NCBI GenBank assembly: GCA_040768585.1
Contig: JAXGMQ010000001.1
Span: forward strand, 2,046,001-2,110,000
Length of the DNA: 64,000 bases
From: JAXGMQ01 sp040768585
GTDB lineage: Bacteria; Caldisericota; Caldisericia; JAAYUI01
Reading direction: 5' to 3'
This document shows positions 45,199-54,701 of the stretch, in pieces (positions within the stretch are counted from its first letter, which is position 1; the number at the start of each line of letters is the position of its first letter). The position numbers and the translations under genes are program-made. The notes beneath the pieces are model-generated. The model made no database searches. It saw only the letters and a program-made list of their open reading frames with translations, and was not told the DNA's origin.

Positions 45199-47385
45199 AT
45201 GAGAACGAAAACAGCTGTGGTTGTCGTCTTTATGCTTGCTTTAGTGACGTTTTTTGGTAATCAAAGGTTCTCTATTGCAGCAGAAAGACCGTATGGTTAC
45301 CTCATAATTTCGGTTGTTTCTGAGAACACCCTTAAGCCACTGATCGACTACAGGGCAAGTCAGGGATTAGAAGTCACATTTGTGAAACACACAGATATCG
45401 ATGATGTTGATGATCCCATCTCCATACGCGATTACATAAAAGACAGAATGGAAGAACTCAATCTCAGATACGTTCTTTTTGTGGGGAGACACAAAACACT
45501 ACCAATGCTCACAGCAGTTCCGGACTCATCTATTTCTGGTCACGACATGGTAAATGACACTGAAACTGATTTTTTCTATGCAACACCAAATGCCATCTGG
45601 GATAAGGATGGTGATGGTAGACTCGGAGAGCTGACTGATGATGGAGTTATGGCGCATGAACCCGAATTATTTGTCGGTCGGATTCCATTTGATGATGATA
45701 AGATTGTTTCAAACATAGTTACAAGAACAATTGAATTTGACAGTATGACAGATGCAGAGAAATCCAGGTGCCTCTTCCCGGGCTCCCTTCTTGGCTACAA
45801 AGGGCAGATGTGGGAGGGGAAAAGGATGGAAAGAGGCGATGGAGCCGACTTCTCAGAGATGATTTACAATGACTTTTTCAGAGATTCAGGTTTCTCACGA
45901 TTCAGACAGTATGAGAGTGAAGGACTTCTACCTGCTCCTTATGTGTTTGAGGAACCGGTATCAGACTCGACACTTTCAAGCAGATTTCCAGAAAATTTCG
46001 GTCTTGTGTGTTGGACGGGGCACGGCAGTCCAGAGCGTGTTGTGAGAACAATCTGGTACGAAAAGCCAGGTGGAGTGTCTGCTCCAGAGGAGAAAAACTT
46101 GAAGCAGCCAAAGCTGATTCACTCCTCCGATGTCAAGAGTTCAACTCTTAGGTGGGGCATTGTTATGGCTGCATCGTGCAGCACGAGTAATCCAAGACGA
46201 GAATATAATCTCGGTGCCGCATGTCTTGCTGCTGGAGCAGTGGGATATGTCGGGTCAACTGGCGTTGCTTGGGGTCCGTCATACTGGCGAACCGTAGATG
46301 ATGGCGGAATGAACACCGTCTATTATCTCTTCGCCAAAAACATTTCGCAAACTGGAACAACAACAGGCGAAGCTATGGCAAACTCTCTGTATGAATATGC
46401 TAAAGACTATTTCTGGGGAGACACCGAAGACCCTCCAGAGGCATCGCAGATGAACATTTTCAACTACAATCTCTATGGAGACCCAGCTGTAACCCTTGTT
46501 AGAGGTGACCAATCACCAAGATTGGTTGTAGATGAACCAAGCACCTACTCATACCCAGGTGGCACTGCTGTCTGGGAAGGGAAAGTTACTGGTGAAATCG
46601 GCACATCTTTCAAGGCTCAAGTCATCCCAGGACAAATGGATATGGCGTGGGCTGTCCCAAAAATTGATATCGAGGATGGTAGATGGAAAATTGAGATTGA
46701 GATTTCCAAGGATGCCGAAACGGGTGAGAGACAGTGGATTCTGATGCAAACAGACTCAGGTGCAAGGGTGAAACATCCACTCATTCTCAAGGTTCATGCG
46801 AGAGCAAGTCAGGAACTACTTGCCGATATCAATCCACAGAAATTGGCTCCATATAGGCACTTCAAGCTTACGTTCTCAACAGAGGGAAAACTCTCAACCT
46901 CCAACATGATGCTCAAATACGATCCATTCAGGTTAGAATTGATTGAGATTTTTGATGCATCAGATGAGTCTACCCACTGGGATTTCATTGATAACTATAT
47001 GGGTATGGCAAGAATCACAACAGATGGAGACAATGAAAACAACCTCATCATCTTGGAATTTCGTCCGAGGGCTGGCTTTGGTGTAACAGAGCTCTCTGTG
47101 CCTTCCATATATGTTGCGGACGAGAGAGGGACAACGATTATTTCAAAACCCGTCTCATATGGTCTGACCATGGAAGAATCCGAGGTTTGGAGGTCGAGAG
47201 CTGACTTTGACCACTCGGGTTATGTGGATGACACAGATTTGTGTTACATCACAACCAACCTGGGTCTCTTGTCGGATGGATCGCTATTTACTGCTACGCT
47301 AGACATAAACATGGACGGAGTGATTGATATGATGGATTACTCACTCGCGCTCTCAAGGTTGTCCCCCGAAGAAAGTTATCAGTGA
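45199..47385 (+). CDS. Secreted gingipain-like (C25) cysteine protease with cohesin-like and dockerin modules
   Basis: A 728-residue exported protein. Order: signal peptide (1-27); a C25 peptidase domain (about 30-450) with His275 in WTGHGSPE and Cys327 in AASCSTSN, the expected His/Cys pair of the gingipain family; an Ig-like domain (about 450-530); a cohesin-like domain (about 536-655; NMMLKYDPFRLELIEIF); and a dockerin (about 664-727) with loops DFDHSGYVDDTD and DINMDGVIDMMD. I place the start at ATG 45199 because a signal peptide begins there and the promoter points there; an in-frame ATG at 45100 would add 33 residues that do not look exported. Its 3-prime end overlaps purH by 7 bases. 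No type IX secretion tail is present. Confidence 0.88.
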   Translation: MRTKTAVVVVFMLALVTFFGNQRFSIAAERPYGYLIISVVSENTLKPLIDYRASQGLEVTFVKHTDIDDVDDPISIRDYIKDRMEELNLRYVLFVGRHKTLPMLTAVPDSSISGHDMVNDTETDFFYATPNAIWDKDGDGRLGELTDDGVMAHEPELFVGRIPFDDDKIVSNIVTRTIEFDSMTDAEKSRCLFPGSLLGYKGQMWEGKRMERGDGADFSEMIYNDFFRDSGFSRFRQYESEGLLPAPYVFEEPVSDSTLSSRFPENFGLVCWTGHGSPERVVRTIWYEKPGGVSAPEEKNLKQPKLIHSSDVKSSTLRWGIVMAASCSTSNPRREYNLGAACLAAGAVGYVGSTGVAWGPSYWRTVDDGGMNTVYYLFAKNISQTGTTTGEAMANSLYEYAKDYFWGDTEDPPEASQMNIFNYNLYGDPAVTLVRGDQSPRLVVDEPSTYSYPGGTAVWEGKVTGEIGTSFKAQVIPGQMDMAWAVPKIDIEDGRWKIEIEISKDAETGERQWILMQTDSGARVKHPLILKVHARASQELLADINPQKLAPYRHFKLTFSTEGKLSTSNMMLKYDPFRLELIEIFDASDESTHWDFIDNYMGMARITTDGDNENNLIILEFRPRAGFGVTELSVPSIYVADERGTTIISKPVSYGLTMEESEVWRSRADFDHSGYVDDTDLCYITTNLGLLSDGSLFTATLDINMDGVIDMMDYSLALSRLSPEESYQ

Positions 47386-48902
47386 AGAAAGTGTCTTTGA
47401 CCGGTGAAAACCAAGCCCACACCAAGCTCATTTGCCTTATCGATTACCTCTTGATCTCGGATTGATCCACCTGGTTCGATGACAGCCTTGACTCCAGCTT
47501 GGTGCGCCGCCTCTATTGAGTCGGCAAATGGGAGGAATGCATCGGATGCCAAATATGATCCTTGGCATTTGTCTCCAGCTTGAGCGATTGCAATCTTTGC
47601 AGCTCCTACCCTGTTTGGCTGCCCAGCGCCAACTCCGATGGTTGCGAAGTTCTTGGAGAGCACTATGGCGTTTGATTTAACATGTTTAACAACAGTCATT
47701 GCAAACGAAAGCTCAGCAAGGTCATGCTCAGACACAGGGGTGGTGCCAATTATATCAAGCTTTTCAAAGATGGTGTTGTCCTGTTCTTGGGCAAGTGTTC
47801 CAAAAACTGTAGAGCGAAGTTTCGCGTGGGGCAATGAGAGATTCCTATCATATGTTATGAGTCTGAGATTCTTTTTCTTAGACAATATCTCCATCGCCTC
47901 GCTGGAAAACGTTGGAGCAATGATGATCTCAGCGAAGAGCTTTGAAACCTCTTCGGCTGTTCTTCCATCAAGCTCTCTATTGAACGCAAAAATACCGCCA
48001 TATGGCGACACCTTATCACACTCGAAAGCTTGTCTGTATGCATCGAGGAGATTGTCAGACAGGGCAACTCCACATGGTGTGAGGTGCTTCATAATAACTG
48101 ATGCCGGTTTGTCGAATTCAAGGACTGTTGTCAAAGCAGCGTCGGCATCAAGGAGATTGTTATAGGAGAGCTTCTTCCCATGAAGTTGGTTTATCTGAAG
48201 TTCTCCCATCCCAAATGAGTAAAGACCGGCCTTCTGGTGGGGGTTTTCGCCATAGCGGAGTTCCTGAATTTGTTCTGGAACGATTGTTTTTGGGAGAAAC
48301 TGTTCATCCTTCTGGCAGTCGGTGCTACCGTCGCTATCAAGATATTTATGTATCGCCTTATCGTATGTGTTGGTGACAGCGAACGCTTCCTTCGCAAGTT
48401 TCCTTTTGTATTCAATGTCGAATCTGCCATTGTTGAGTCTTTCAACAAACTCCGAAAACTGCGATGGTTTGCATAAAACTACCGTATGAGCAAAATTCTT
48501 TGCGGCAGCCCTGATGAGCGCAACACCACCAATATCAATTTGCTCAATTGCTTCGTCTTCAGTACAGTCAGGTCTTGCGATCGTCTCCTCAAAGGGGTAC
48601 AGGTTCACAACTACAATGTCTATGAAATCCGATTCCAATGTTTCCAAATCCTTCTCGTCACCGGGATTGTTGCGTCTTGCTAGAATGCCCCCAAAAATCT
48701 TGGGATGGAGTGTTTTTACCCTTCCACCCAAAACCTCTGGGCTTTTCGTGAAACTTGATACGTCGGTTATCTGGAAACCCTTAGCTCTCAGGTGTCTTGC
48801 TGTCCCACCGGTCGAAAGTATCTTGTATCCGCTGGCTATCAATTCCCTGGCGAGGTCGGAAATACCTTCCTTGTCGTACACTGAAATCAGAACGTAACTC
48901 AT
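47379..48902 (-). CDS. purH: Bifunctional AICAR transformylase/IMP cyclohydrolase
   Basis: Catalyses the last two steps of IMP synthesis. The N-terminal MGS-like cyclohydrolase domain (SVYDKEGISDLARELIASGYKILSTGGTA region) spans about residues 1-195. The C-terminal transformylase domain carries LRYGENPHQ and the VVKHVKSNAIVL segment. At 507 residues it is the normal length. The ATG overlaps the purN stop by 4 bases. It is the last gene of purL-purM-purN-purH and meets the C25 protease tail to tail with a 7-base overlap and no terminator between them. Confidence 0.97.
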   Translation of the reverse strand: MSYVLISVYDKEGISDLARELIASGYKILSTGGTARHLRAKGFQITDVSSFTKSPEVLGGRVKTLHPKIFGGILARRNNPGDEKDLETLESDFIDIVVVNLYPFEETIARPDCTEDEAIEQIDIGGVALIRAAAKNFAHTVVLCKPSQFSEFVERLNNGRFDIEYKRKLAKEAFAVTNTYDKAIHKYLDSDGSTDCQKDEQFLPKTIVPEQIQELRYGENPHQKAGLYSFGMGELQINQLHGKKLSYNNLLDADAALTTVLEFDKPASVIMKHLTPCGVALSDNLLDAYRQAFECDKVSPYGGIFAFNRELDGRTAEEVSKLFAEIIIAPTFSSEAMEILSKKKNLRLITYDRNLSLPHAKLRSTVFGTLAQEQDNTIFEKLDIIGTTPVSEHDLAELSFAMTVVKHVKSNAIVLSKNFATIGVGAGQPNRVGAAKIAIAQAGDKCQGSYLASDAFLPFADSIEAAHQAGVKAVIEPGGSIRDQEVIDKANELGVGLVFTGQRHFLH

Positions 48903-49513
48903 TTATCCTCCGTTATTACCACTTTTCTTCTGTCTTCTATCTTCACTTTGTCTTCAAGTATGAGCTTACACGCTCTCCAAAGGGTGTCGTGTTCAGCCTT
49001 TAGCACTCTTTCTGACATTGACTTAAGTGTGTCATCCTCAAGTACCGGAACGCACTTTTGAGCAATGATGGGTCCTGTGTCGCAACCATCATCGACAAAA
49101 AACACAGTACAGCCTGTGACCTTGACCCCATGCTCAAAAACCTGCTTGTTTGCATCAAGCCCTGGGAAAGATGGAAGCAATGCTGGGTGTATGTTAATTA
49201 GTTTTCCCCAGAACCTTTCGACAAAATCCCTTGAGACAAGCAGCATAAAACCGGCAAGAACAATAAGGTCGATACCCCTTTGATCGGCGATATTACCTAC
49301 ATGATCAAAATAGGCTTCTCTGTCTTGGAAATCTTTTTTCTTAATGACAACATATTCCAAGTCGTTGTCTCGGCAATAATCGAGCGCAGGGGCTTTGCGC
49401 ATATTCGAGATGACCAGGTCGATACTCGCATCCAGGAGCCCTTCTTTGACAGCTCTGTGGAGAGCCATCAGGTTTGAACCTCGACCGGATACTAATACTG
49501 CAATCTTTCTCAC
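48899..49513 (-). CDS. purN: Phosphoribosylglycinamide formyltransferase
   Basis: Formylates GAR using 10-formyl-tetrahydrofolate, the third step of purine synthesis. The nucleotide loop VSGRGSNL, catalytic His in NIHPALLPSFPG and Asp in CDTGPII are visible. The start is the GTG at 49513, whose bases overlap the purM stop as GTGA; frame extension to 49585 would add residues inside purM that do not fit the family. Length is 204 residues, as expected. Confidence 0.95.
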   Translation of the reverse strand: MRKIAVLVSGRGSNLMALHRAVKEGLLDASIDLVISNMRKAPALDYCRDNDLEYVVIKKKDFQDREAYFDHVGNIADQRGIDLIVLAGFMLLVSRDFVERFWGKLINIHPALLPSFPGLDANKQVFEHGVKVTGCTVFFVDDGCDTGPIIAQKCVPVLEDDTLKSMSERVLKAEHDTLWRACKLILEDKVKIEDRRKVVITEDK

Positions 49514-50514
49514 TCTAGCGCAAATGTTGGTTTCCCATCGCCAACAATTTTTCCTATCACCCTTGAACCTTGGTACAGTGAACAAACCTTTGATGCATCA
49601 GATGATGGCACAACAACGATCATCCCGATACCCATATTGAACGTGGTGAAAGCCTCTTCCTCGGAGAGTCCTGCGTCAGAAACGGCGAGGTCGATTATCG
49701 GAACCCTTGGGAGTTCCGATTTCTTTACGACTGCCGTGCCAGATTTCATAACCCTTGGGATGTTTTCTGTAAGTCCACCACCTGTGATGTGGGCGATACC
49801 TTTGATATCTGCAGCCTCAATCATCTTGAGGATGTATGGAGCGTAGATGCGGGTTGGTTCAAGCAGGGCAAGACCAAGATGGGGAATGTCTGGGAGATTG
49901 TCACCCAGAGAGCGTGATGAGAGGATGGCTTTTCTGGCGAGAGTGTAGCCGTTCGAGTGGAGCCCAGAGGACGGTAAACCGACTATCACATCTCCATCGG
50001 TTATCCTTGAGCCATCGATTATCTTTAATTTTTCGACGATGCCAACCACAAAACCCGCAAGGTCATACTCGCCGTCCCTGTAGATATCTACAAGTTGAGC
50101 TGTCTCGCCACCGATGAGAGCGCAGTTGGATTGCTTGCAGCCTTCAGCCAAGCCTTTAACGATATCAACACTTATCTTGTCATCAAGTCTTGAGATGCCA
50201 AGATAATCTAGGAAGAATAGTGGTTTCGCGCCAGCGCAGACAATGTCATCGACATTCATGGCGACACAGTCGATGCCAATAGTGTCGTGCTTGCCCATCT
50301 CGATTGCAAGCAAAACCTTGGAGCCAACACCATCAGCGCCAGAGACAAGCACAGGATTCTCATAACCCTTTGGAAGTTCAAATAGTCCACCAAAGAATCC
50401 AAGTTCGCCAAGAACACCAGGAATGTTAGTAGAGCTTGCCAGCCCCTTTATTTTGTCAACAAAGGTGTTCGCCTTTGACTGCGATACTCCCGCTTTTGAG
50501 TATGCATCAGCCAT
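49510..50514 (-). CDS. purM: Phosphoribosylformylglycinamidine cyclo-ligase (AIR synthetase)
   Basis: ATP-dependent closure of the imidazole ring in purine synthesis. Family features: an N-terminal Ser/Thr/Gly loop, VSGADGVGSKVLLA, IGIDCVAMNVDDIVCAGAKPLFFLDYL, and the HITGGGLTENIPRV motif. Its 334 residues fit PurM. It overlaps purL by 8 bases and purN by 4 bases. Confidence 0.96.
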   Translation of the reverse strand: MADAYSKAGVSQSKANTFVDKIKGLASSTNIPGVLGELGFFGGLFELPKGYENPVLVSGADGVGSKVLLAIEMGKHDTIGIDCVAMNVDDIVCAGAKPLFFLDYLGISRLDDKISVDIVKGLAEGCKQSNCALIGGETAQLVDIYRDGEYDLAGFVVGIVEKLKIIDGSRITDGDVIVGLPSSGLHSNGYTLARKAILSSRSLGDNLPDIPHLGLALLEPTRIYAPYILKMIEAADIKGIAHITGGGLTENIPRVMKSGTAVVKKSELPRVPIIDLAVSDAGLSEEEAFTTFNMGIGMIVVVPSSDASKVCSLYQGSRVIGKIVGDGKPTFALE

Positions 50515-52702
50515 CCATTGTCCTCCTCAGAGAGTTGAGGTAGAGGTCTTTGAGTTCATCTATCGGGATGTCGAAGTTGCCAGAAACGGTGAATGTATTA
50601 CCACCAACAACTCCGATTATTTCTGATTTGACGCCGTGCTTTGTTGCAAGCTCAACTACCCTTGCAACATCCTCCGGTTTCGCTGTTACAATCGCTCGGG
50701 CCGCTGACTCGGAAAAGAGCTTTGCTGTCAGATAGATGCCAGATGCCTTGAGGGATATCTGAGCACCAAGACCAGATTCGCAAACTGATTCAACGAGGGC
50801 GCCTGCGAGACCACCATCAGACAGGTCAGAGGCAGATGTGAACAGGCTATTCTCTGTTCCTTCCAGTAGTACCTTACCAAGGTTTATCTCTTCTTCAGGT
50901 CTGACCATTGGCGGTCGTCCAAACGTCTTGCCATACATAACGTAGTAGAGCAGTGAACCACCAAATTCCTGCAGCGTCTCGCCGAGTTGGATGATGACAT
51001 CTCCGTGGTTTGTAAAGTATGGTTTGTTGATCTTATCAACCTTGCCAACACCCACCATGACCGAAACCGGGGTTGGTTTGACAGAGCCTTGTGGACTTTC
51101 GTTATACAAACTCACGTTGCCAGAAATGACAGGAATACCCAGTGTCTTGAGCGCTTCAGACATTCCAAGCACACACTCTTTAATTTCGTAGTAAGCCTCT
51201 GGTTTGTTGGGGTTTCCGAAGTTCAAACAATCAGAGATTGCAATTGGTGTTGCGCCTGTTGCGAAGAGGTTTCTTGCCCCTTCGTAAATTGTGTGCGCTC
51301 CGCCGTGACGAGGATGAAGCCAACAGTAGCGGGGTTTGGCGTCACTTGTGATTGCAACCGCCTTGTCTGTGTCCTTGATTCTGATGACACCAGGCCCAAG
51401 CGATGGCGCAACCATGGTGTTTGTAAGAAGAGTGGTATCGTACTGATGATACACCCACTCCTTCGAGCAACCGTTTGACGACGATGCGAATTGCTTGATA
51501 ATCTTTGCAAAGTCCCAGGAAGGAAGTCTGAAGTCGGATGGTTCAGCCTGCCTTTTTTCGATGTCGGGGCGAGTAGAGGGGAGGTCATAGGTTGGCGCGC
51601 CATCGGTCAGGTGAGTAACAGGGATATCACAAACAGTCTCGCCACCCTCAACAAGCTGAACGTTGCCAGAGTCTGTGACTTCTCCAATGACTGCTGAGTC
51701 CAAGTCCCATTTGTGAAGGATTTCGTGAATGCTCTCAACCCTGTCGGGCTTGCACATCAGAAGCATACGCTCCTGTGATTCAGAAAGCATGATTTCATAT
51801 GCTGTCATGCCCTCAGCCCTTCGGGGGACGGAGTCCATGTTGAGGATGATTCCTCTGCCTGTTCTGCCACACATCTCAACAGAAGAGGATGTGAGACCGG
51901 CAGCGCCGAGGTCTTGTACTGCTTCAATGAGGTTCTTCTTGATCAACTCAAGTGTTGCTTCAATGAGGAGTTTTTCCAAGAATGGGTCACCAACTTGCAC
52001 AGCAGAGCGTTTTTCCTCTGATTCGGAAGACAGCTCATCTGAGGCAAATGTTGCGCCGTGAATGCCGTCTTTGCCAGTTTTTGCGCCGATGATAATAACC
52101 ACATCGCCTGGCTCTGATGCTCGTGCGTACTTTATCTCATCGTGACGGGCAAGCCCCAAGCAGAAGACATTGACAAGTGGATTGATTTTGTAGCTCTCAT
52201 CAAAGTGAAGCTCACCGCCGAGGTTTGGCACGCCAACGCAGTTGCCATATCCGGCTATTCCCCTGACTACCCCATCGAGAAGTGATTTGGAGTGGGGATC
52301 GGTTGGCTCACCAAAGAACAGCGGGTCAAGGGTTGCTATTGGTCTTGCGCCCATAGTGAAGATGTCTCTGATGATACCGCCAACACCAGTGGCAGCACCT
52401 TGATAAGGCTCAATAGCGGAGGGGTGGTTGTGACTTTCGACCTTGAAGATAACAGCCAGTCCATCGCCAATGTCAACAGCGCCGGCATTCTCGCCAGGGC
52501 CCTGGATAACAGCAGGGCCTGTTGTCGGGAAGTTTTTCAAGAGAAGCTTAGAGGATTTGTAGGAACAGTGTTCAGACCACATTACCGAGAAGATCGCAAG
52601 CTCGATGAAGTTCGGAACTCTTCCCAGTCTTACTTTGATGTCTTCATATTCTTTCTCGGACAACCCAAACCCGAGGGCGTCAGAGAGTTTTCCATCTCTC
52701 AT
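50507..52702 (-). CDS. purL: FGAM synthase subunit PurL (short type)
   Basis: Converts FGAR to FGAM with ATP and ammonia. The 731-residue length identifies the short PurL, which needs separate PurQ and PurS. Motifs include MWSEHCSYKSSK near the N-terminus (substrate-binding region), GGIIRDIFTMGARPIA and the second-half repeat GGHGG-like nucleotide region. Neither purQ nor purS is found in this window, so they must lie elsewhere. AAGGGG precedes the ATG. The gap to ackA is 45 bases with only an AT-rich hairpin (52715-52735), so readthrough from ackA is possible. Confidence 0.95.
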   Translation of the reverse strand: MRDGKLSDALGFGLSEKEYEDIKVRLGRVPNFIELAIFSVMWSEHCSYKSSKLLLKNFPTTGPAVIQGPGENAGAVDIGDGLAVIFKVESHNHPSAIEPYQGAATGVGGIIRDIFTMGARPIATLDPLFFGEPTDPHSKSLLDGVVRGIAGYGNCVGVPNLGGELHFDESYKINPLVNVFCLGLARHDEIKYARASEPGDVVIIIGAKTGKDGIHGATFASDELSSESEEKRSAVQVGDPFLEKLLIEATLELIKKNLIEAVQDLGAAGLTSSSVEMCGRTGRGIILNMDSVPRRAEGMTAYEIMLSESQERMLLMCKPDRVESIHEILHKWDLDSAVIGEVTDSGNVQLVEGGETVCDIPVTHLTDGAPTYDLPSTRPDIEKRQAEPSDFRLPSWDFAKIIKQFASSSNGCSKEWVYHQYDTTLLTNTMVAPSLGPGVIRIKDTDKAVAITSDAKPRYCWLHPRHGGAHTIYEGARNLFATGATPIAISDCLNFGNPNKPEAYYEIKECVLGMSEALKTLGIPVISGNVSLYNESPQGSVKPTPVSVMVGVGKVDKINKPYFTNHGDVIIQLGETLQEFGGSLLYYVMYGKTFGRPPMVRPEEEINLGKVLLEGTENSLFTSASDLSDGGLAGALVESVCESGLGAQISLKASGIYLTAKLFSESAARAIVTAKPEDVARVVELATKHGVKSEIIGVVGGNTFTVSGNFDIPIDELKDLYLNSLRRTMDG

Positions 52703-52747
52703 ACCATCCCCTTCTTAAAAAGTTTCGCTTTTTAAAACGGCACTTGA

Positions 52748-53968
52748 CTAATGTTGGTTGGAGGCAGGAGCAGCCTGTTTGACTATTTTCTTAGTATCAC
52801 GCGCGATAACGAGTTCTTCGTTTGTTGGGATAACGAGTACAGGAATCTTTGCCTTTGAGGAGCTGATGTCTCTTGCATCCTTGCTCCTAATTATATTCTT
52901 TTCGTAGTCAAGTTCAATTCCCAGGAAACTGAGGGTTTCACAAACTTTGCCTCTTGTATGTTCGGAGTTCTCGCCAATTCCTGCTGTGAAGACGAGTGCG
53001 TCGATGCCACCCATGATGGCTGCATATGCGCCGATGTATTTGGTGATTCTTCTTGCCATGATGTTGAATGCGAGTGTTTCTTTGCGTTTTCCGGCAATCA
53101 TACCCTCATCGACATCCCTTGAGTCGTGGGAACCACAGATTCCATGGAGTCCACTTTTTTTGTTGAGAAGCTTATCAACACCGTCGATATCAAGGTTTTC
53201 TTTCTCCATTATAAATTTGATGAGTGCCGGGTCTATGTCACCGCATCGAGTACCCATCACAAGTCCCTCGAGTGGAGTCATACCCATTGAGGTATCGACA
53301 GATTTTCCCCTGTCGACAGCACACACTGAGCACCCGTTTCCAAGATGGCAGGTGACAATCTTGAGTGATTCAATCGGCTTTTTGAGGAATGTAGCCGCTT
53401 CATTGGCGACAAAATAGTGAGATGTTCCGTGGAATCCATATCGTCTGATACGATGCTTCTCATAGAGTTCGTATGGAATAGCGTAGATGTAGGCTTCCTC
53501 TGGCATGGTCTGATGGAAGGCTGTGTCAAATACTCCGCATTGGGGGACATTTGGAAGAAGTTTCTGGAATGCAGCTATTCCGCCAAGGTTTGGTGGGTTG
53601 TGAAGAGGTGCAAGTGGAATGCACTCTTTCATCTTGTCGATAACTTCCTGTGTCAGAAGTTGTGAACCTGAGAATGTCTCAGCACCGTGAACAACTCTGT
53701 GACCAACTGCGTTGATTTCGTTTACATTCTTGATGACGCCTTTTTCTGGGTGAGTGATGGTGTCAAGGATTATCTGAATGCCCGTTTCGTAGTCTTTAAT
53801 GGGTGTTATCTGTTTTTCTTTATCGCAACCAGTTTTGGTGTAGTTGGCGATGGCATCCTCAAAACCGATGCGCTCCAGCAGTCCATTGCAAAGCTCATGC
53901 TCATTGTCCATGTCATAAAGTTTGTACTTGATTGACGACGAACCGCAGTTGATAACCAGTACTTTCAA
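52748..53968 (-). CDS. ackA: Acetate kinase
   Basis: Interconverts acetyl-phosphate and acetate with ATP formation, the energy-yielding end of fermentation. Signatures include VINCGSSSIKYKL at the N-terminus, VGHRVVHGAETFSGS and HLGNGCSVCAVDRGKSVDTSMGMTPLEGLVMGTRCGDIDPA. Length 406 residues is normal. The initiator is TTG, five bases after AGGAGG. No pta (phosphotransacetylase) is adjacent. A probable promoter lies at 54034-54061. It may be cotranscribed with the pur genes. Confidence 0.97.
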   Translation of the reverse strand: MKVLVINCGSSSIKYKLYDMDNEHELCNGLLERIGFEDAIANYTKTGCDKEKQITPIKDYETGIQIILDTITHPEKGVIKNVNEINAVGHRVVHGAETFSGSQLLTQEVIDKMKECIPLAPLHNPPNLGGIAAFQKLLPNVPQCGVFDTAFHQTMPEEAYIYAIPYELYEKHRIRRYGFHGTSHYFVANEAATFLKKPIESLKIVTCHLGNGCSVCAVDRGKSVDTSMGMTPLEGLVMGTRCGDIDPALIKFIMEKENLDIDGVDKLLNKKSGLHGICGSHDSRDVDEGMIAGKRKETLAFNIMARRITKYIGAYAAIMGGIDALVFTAGIGENSEHTRGKVCETLSFLGIELDYEKNIIRSKDARDISSSKAKIPVLVIPTNEELVIARDTKKIVKQAAPASNQH

Positions 53969-54033
53969 GGAAACCTCCTGTTTAACACAAGAAATGGTAT
54001 GTCTGTCTATGTATTTTGACTTACACAGAGTCA

Positions 54034-54061
54034 GTATAGGTTCGACATATGGTCATTCAAG
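54034..54061 (-). promoter_or_regulatory. Probable promoter for ackA
   Basis: On the minus strand, -10 TATACT (54034-54039) and a weaker -35 CTGAAT (54056-54061) 16 bases upstream; leader about 60 bases. Confidence 0.42.
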
Positions 54062-54137
54062 GTAGCAAACGTTGATGACTCCAGGTCGAGATTTGATGAA
54101 ATTATGAAGAAAATATGATTCTTGGTGTCAGTAGCAC

Positions 54138-54698
54138 CTAGGAAATATTGCTATCTTCCGACTTAGGCAGGAGTTTGTCCAGAGTAAACGCTGTGATGAA
54201 GAGAACAACGCCCAATCCGATGTCTTTAAGAAGAAATGCAAATCCCCAGGAGGTCATTATTCCCCAGAAGGTGAGGATAGTCTCCCCGATTGTTATTGAC
54301 CAAACCAGCATCCAAGCTATTCCTATTGCATATGACACAACAATTGAAAGAAGTATTGCTAATATCCTTCTCCACCAAAGGTTGTTCCAAAATACTGCCG
54401 CAACATATGAGGTTGCTGGAAAACTCATAATGAAACCCATCGACGGTTGTGCAAAGTAACCTATTCCACCACCGGATGTAAAAATGGGAAGACCAGCGAG
54501 ACCAAGAAACATATACGCAACCATCGAAAGAGGTCCAATTTTTGGGCCTAAAACAATTCCAGATATGACAGCAACAATCAATTGGAAAGTAATCGATATA
54601 ATACCAGTGTCAATCTTGACCCATGCTGCAACTGACATTAGGGCAATAAACATACCACCAAGCGCAATATTCCTGGCTGAATAATCATTTCCTGTCAT
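54138..54698 (-). CDS. bioY: Biotin transporter BioY
   Basis: A 186-residue membrane protein of the BioY family, the substrate-binding component of biotin ECF transporters, which may also work alone. Six hydrophobic segments are seen. Family motifs include ALMSVAAWVKI, GPKIGPLSMVAYMFLGLAGLPIFTSGGG and QPSMGFIMSFPATSYVAA. The gene starts 3 bases after the hemW stop, as the last gene of lepA-hemW-bioY. EcfA and EcfT are not nearby. No biotin synthesis genes are seen in the window, so uptake may be the main source of biotin. Confidence 0.92.
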   Translation of the reverse strand: MTGNDYSARNIALGGMFIALMSVAAWVKIDTGIISITFQLIVAVISGIVLGPKIGPLSMVAYMFLGLAGLPIFTSGGGIGYFAQPSMGFIMSFPATSYVAAVFWNNLWWRRILAILLSIVVSYAIGIAWMLVWSITIGETILTFWGIMTSWGFAFLLKDIGLGVVLFITAFTLDKLLPKSEDSNIS

Positions 54699-54701
54699 AT
54701 T

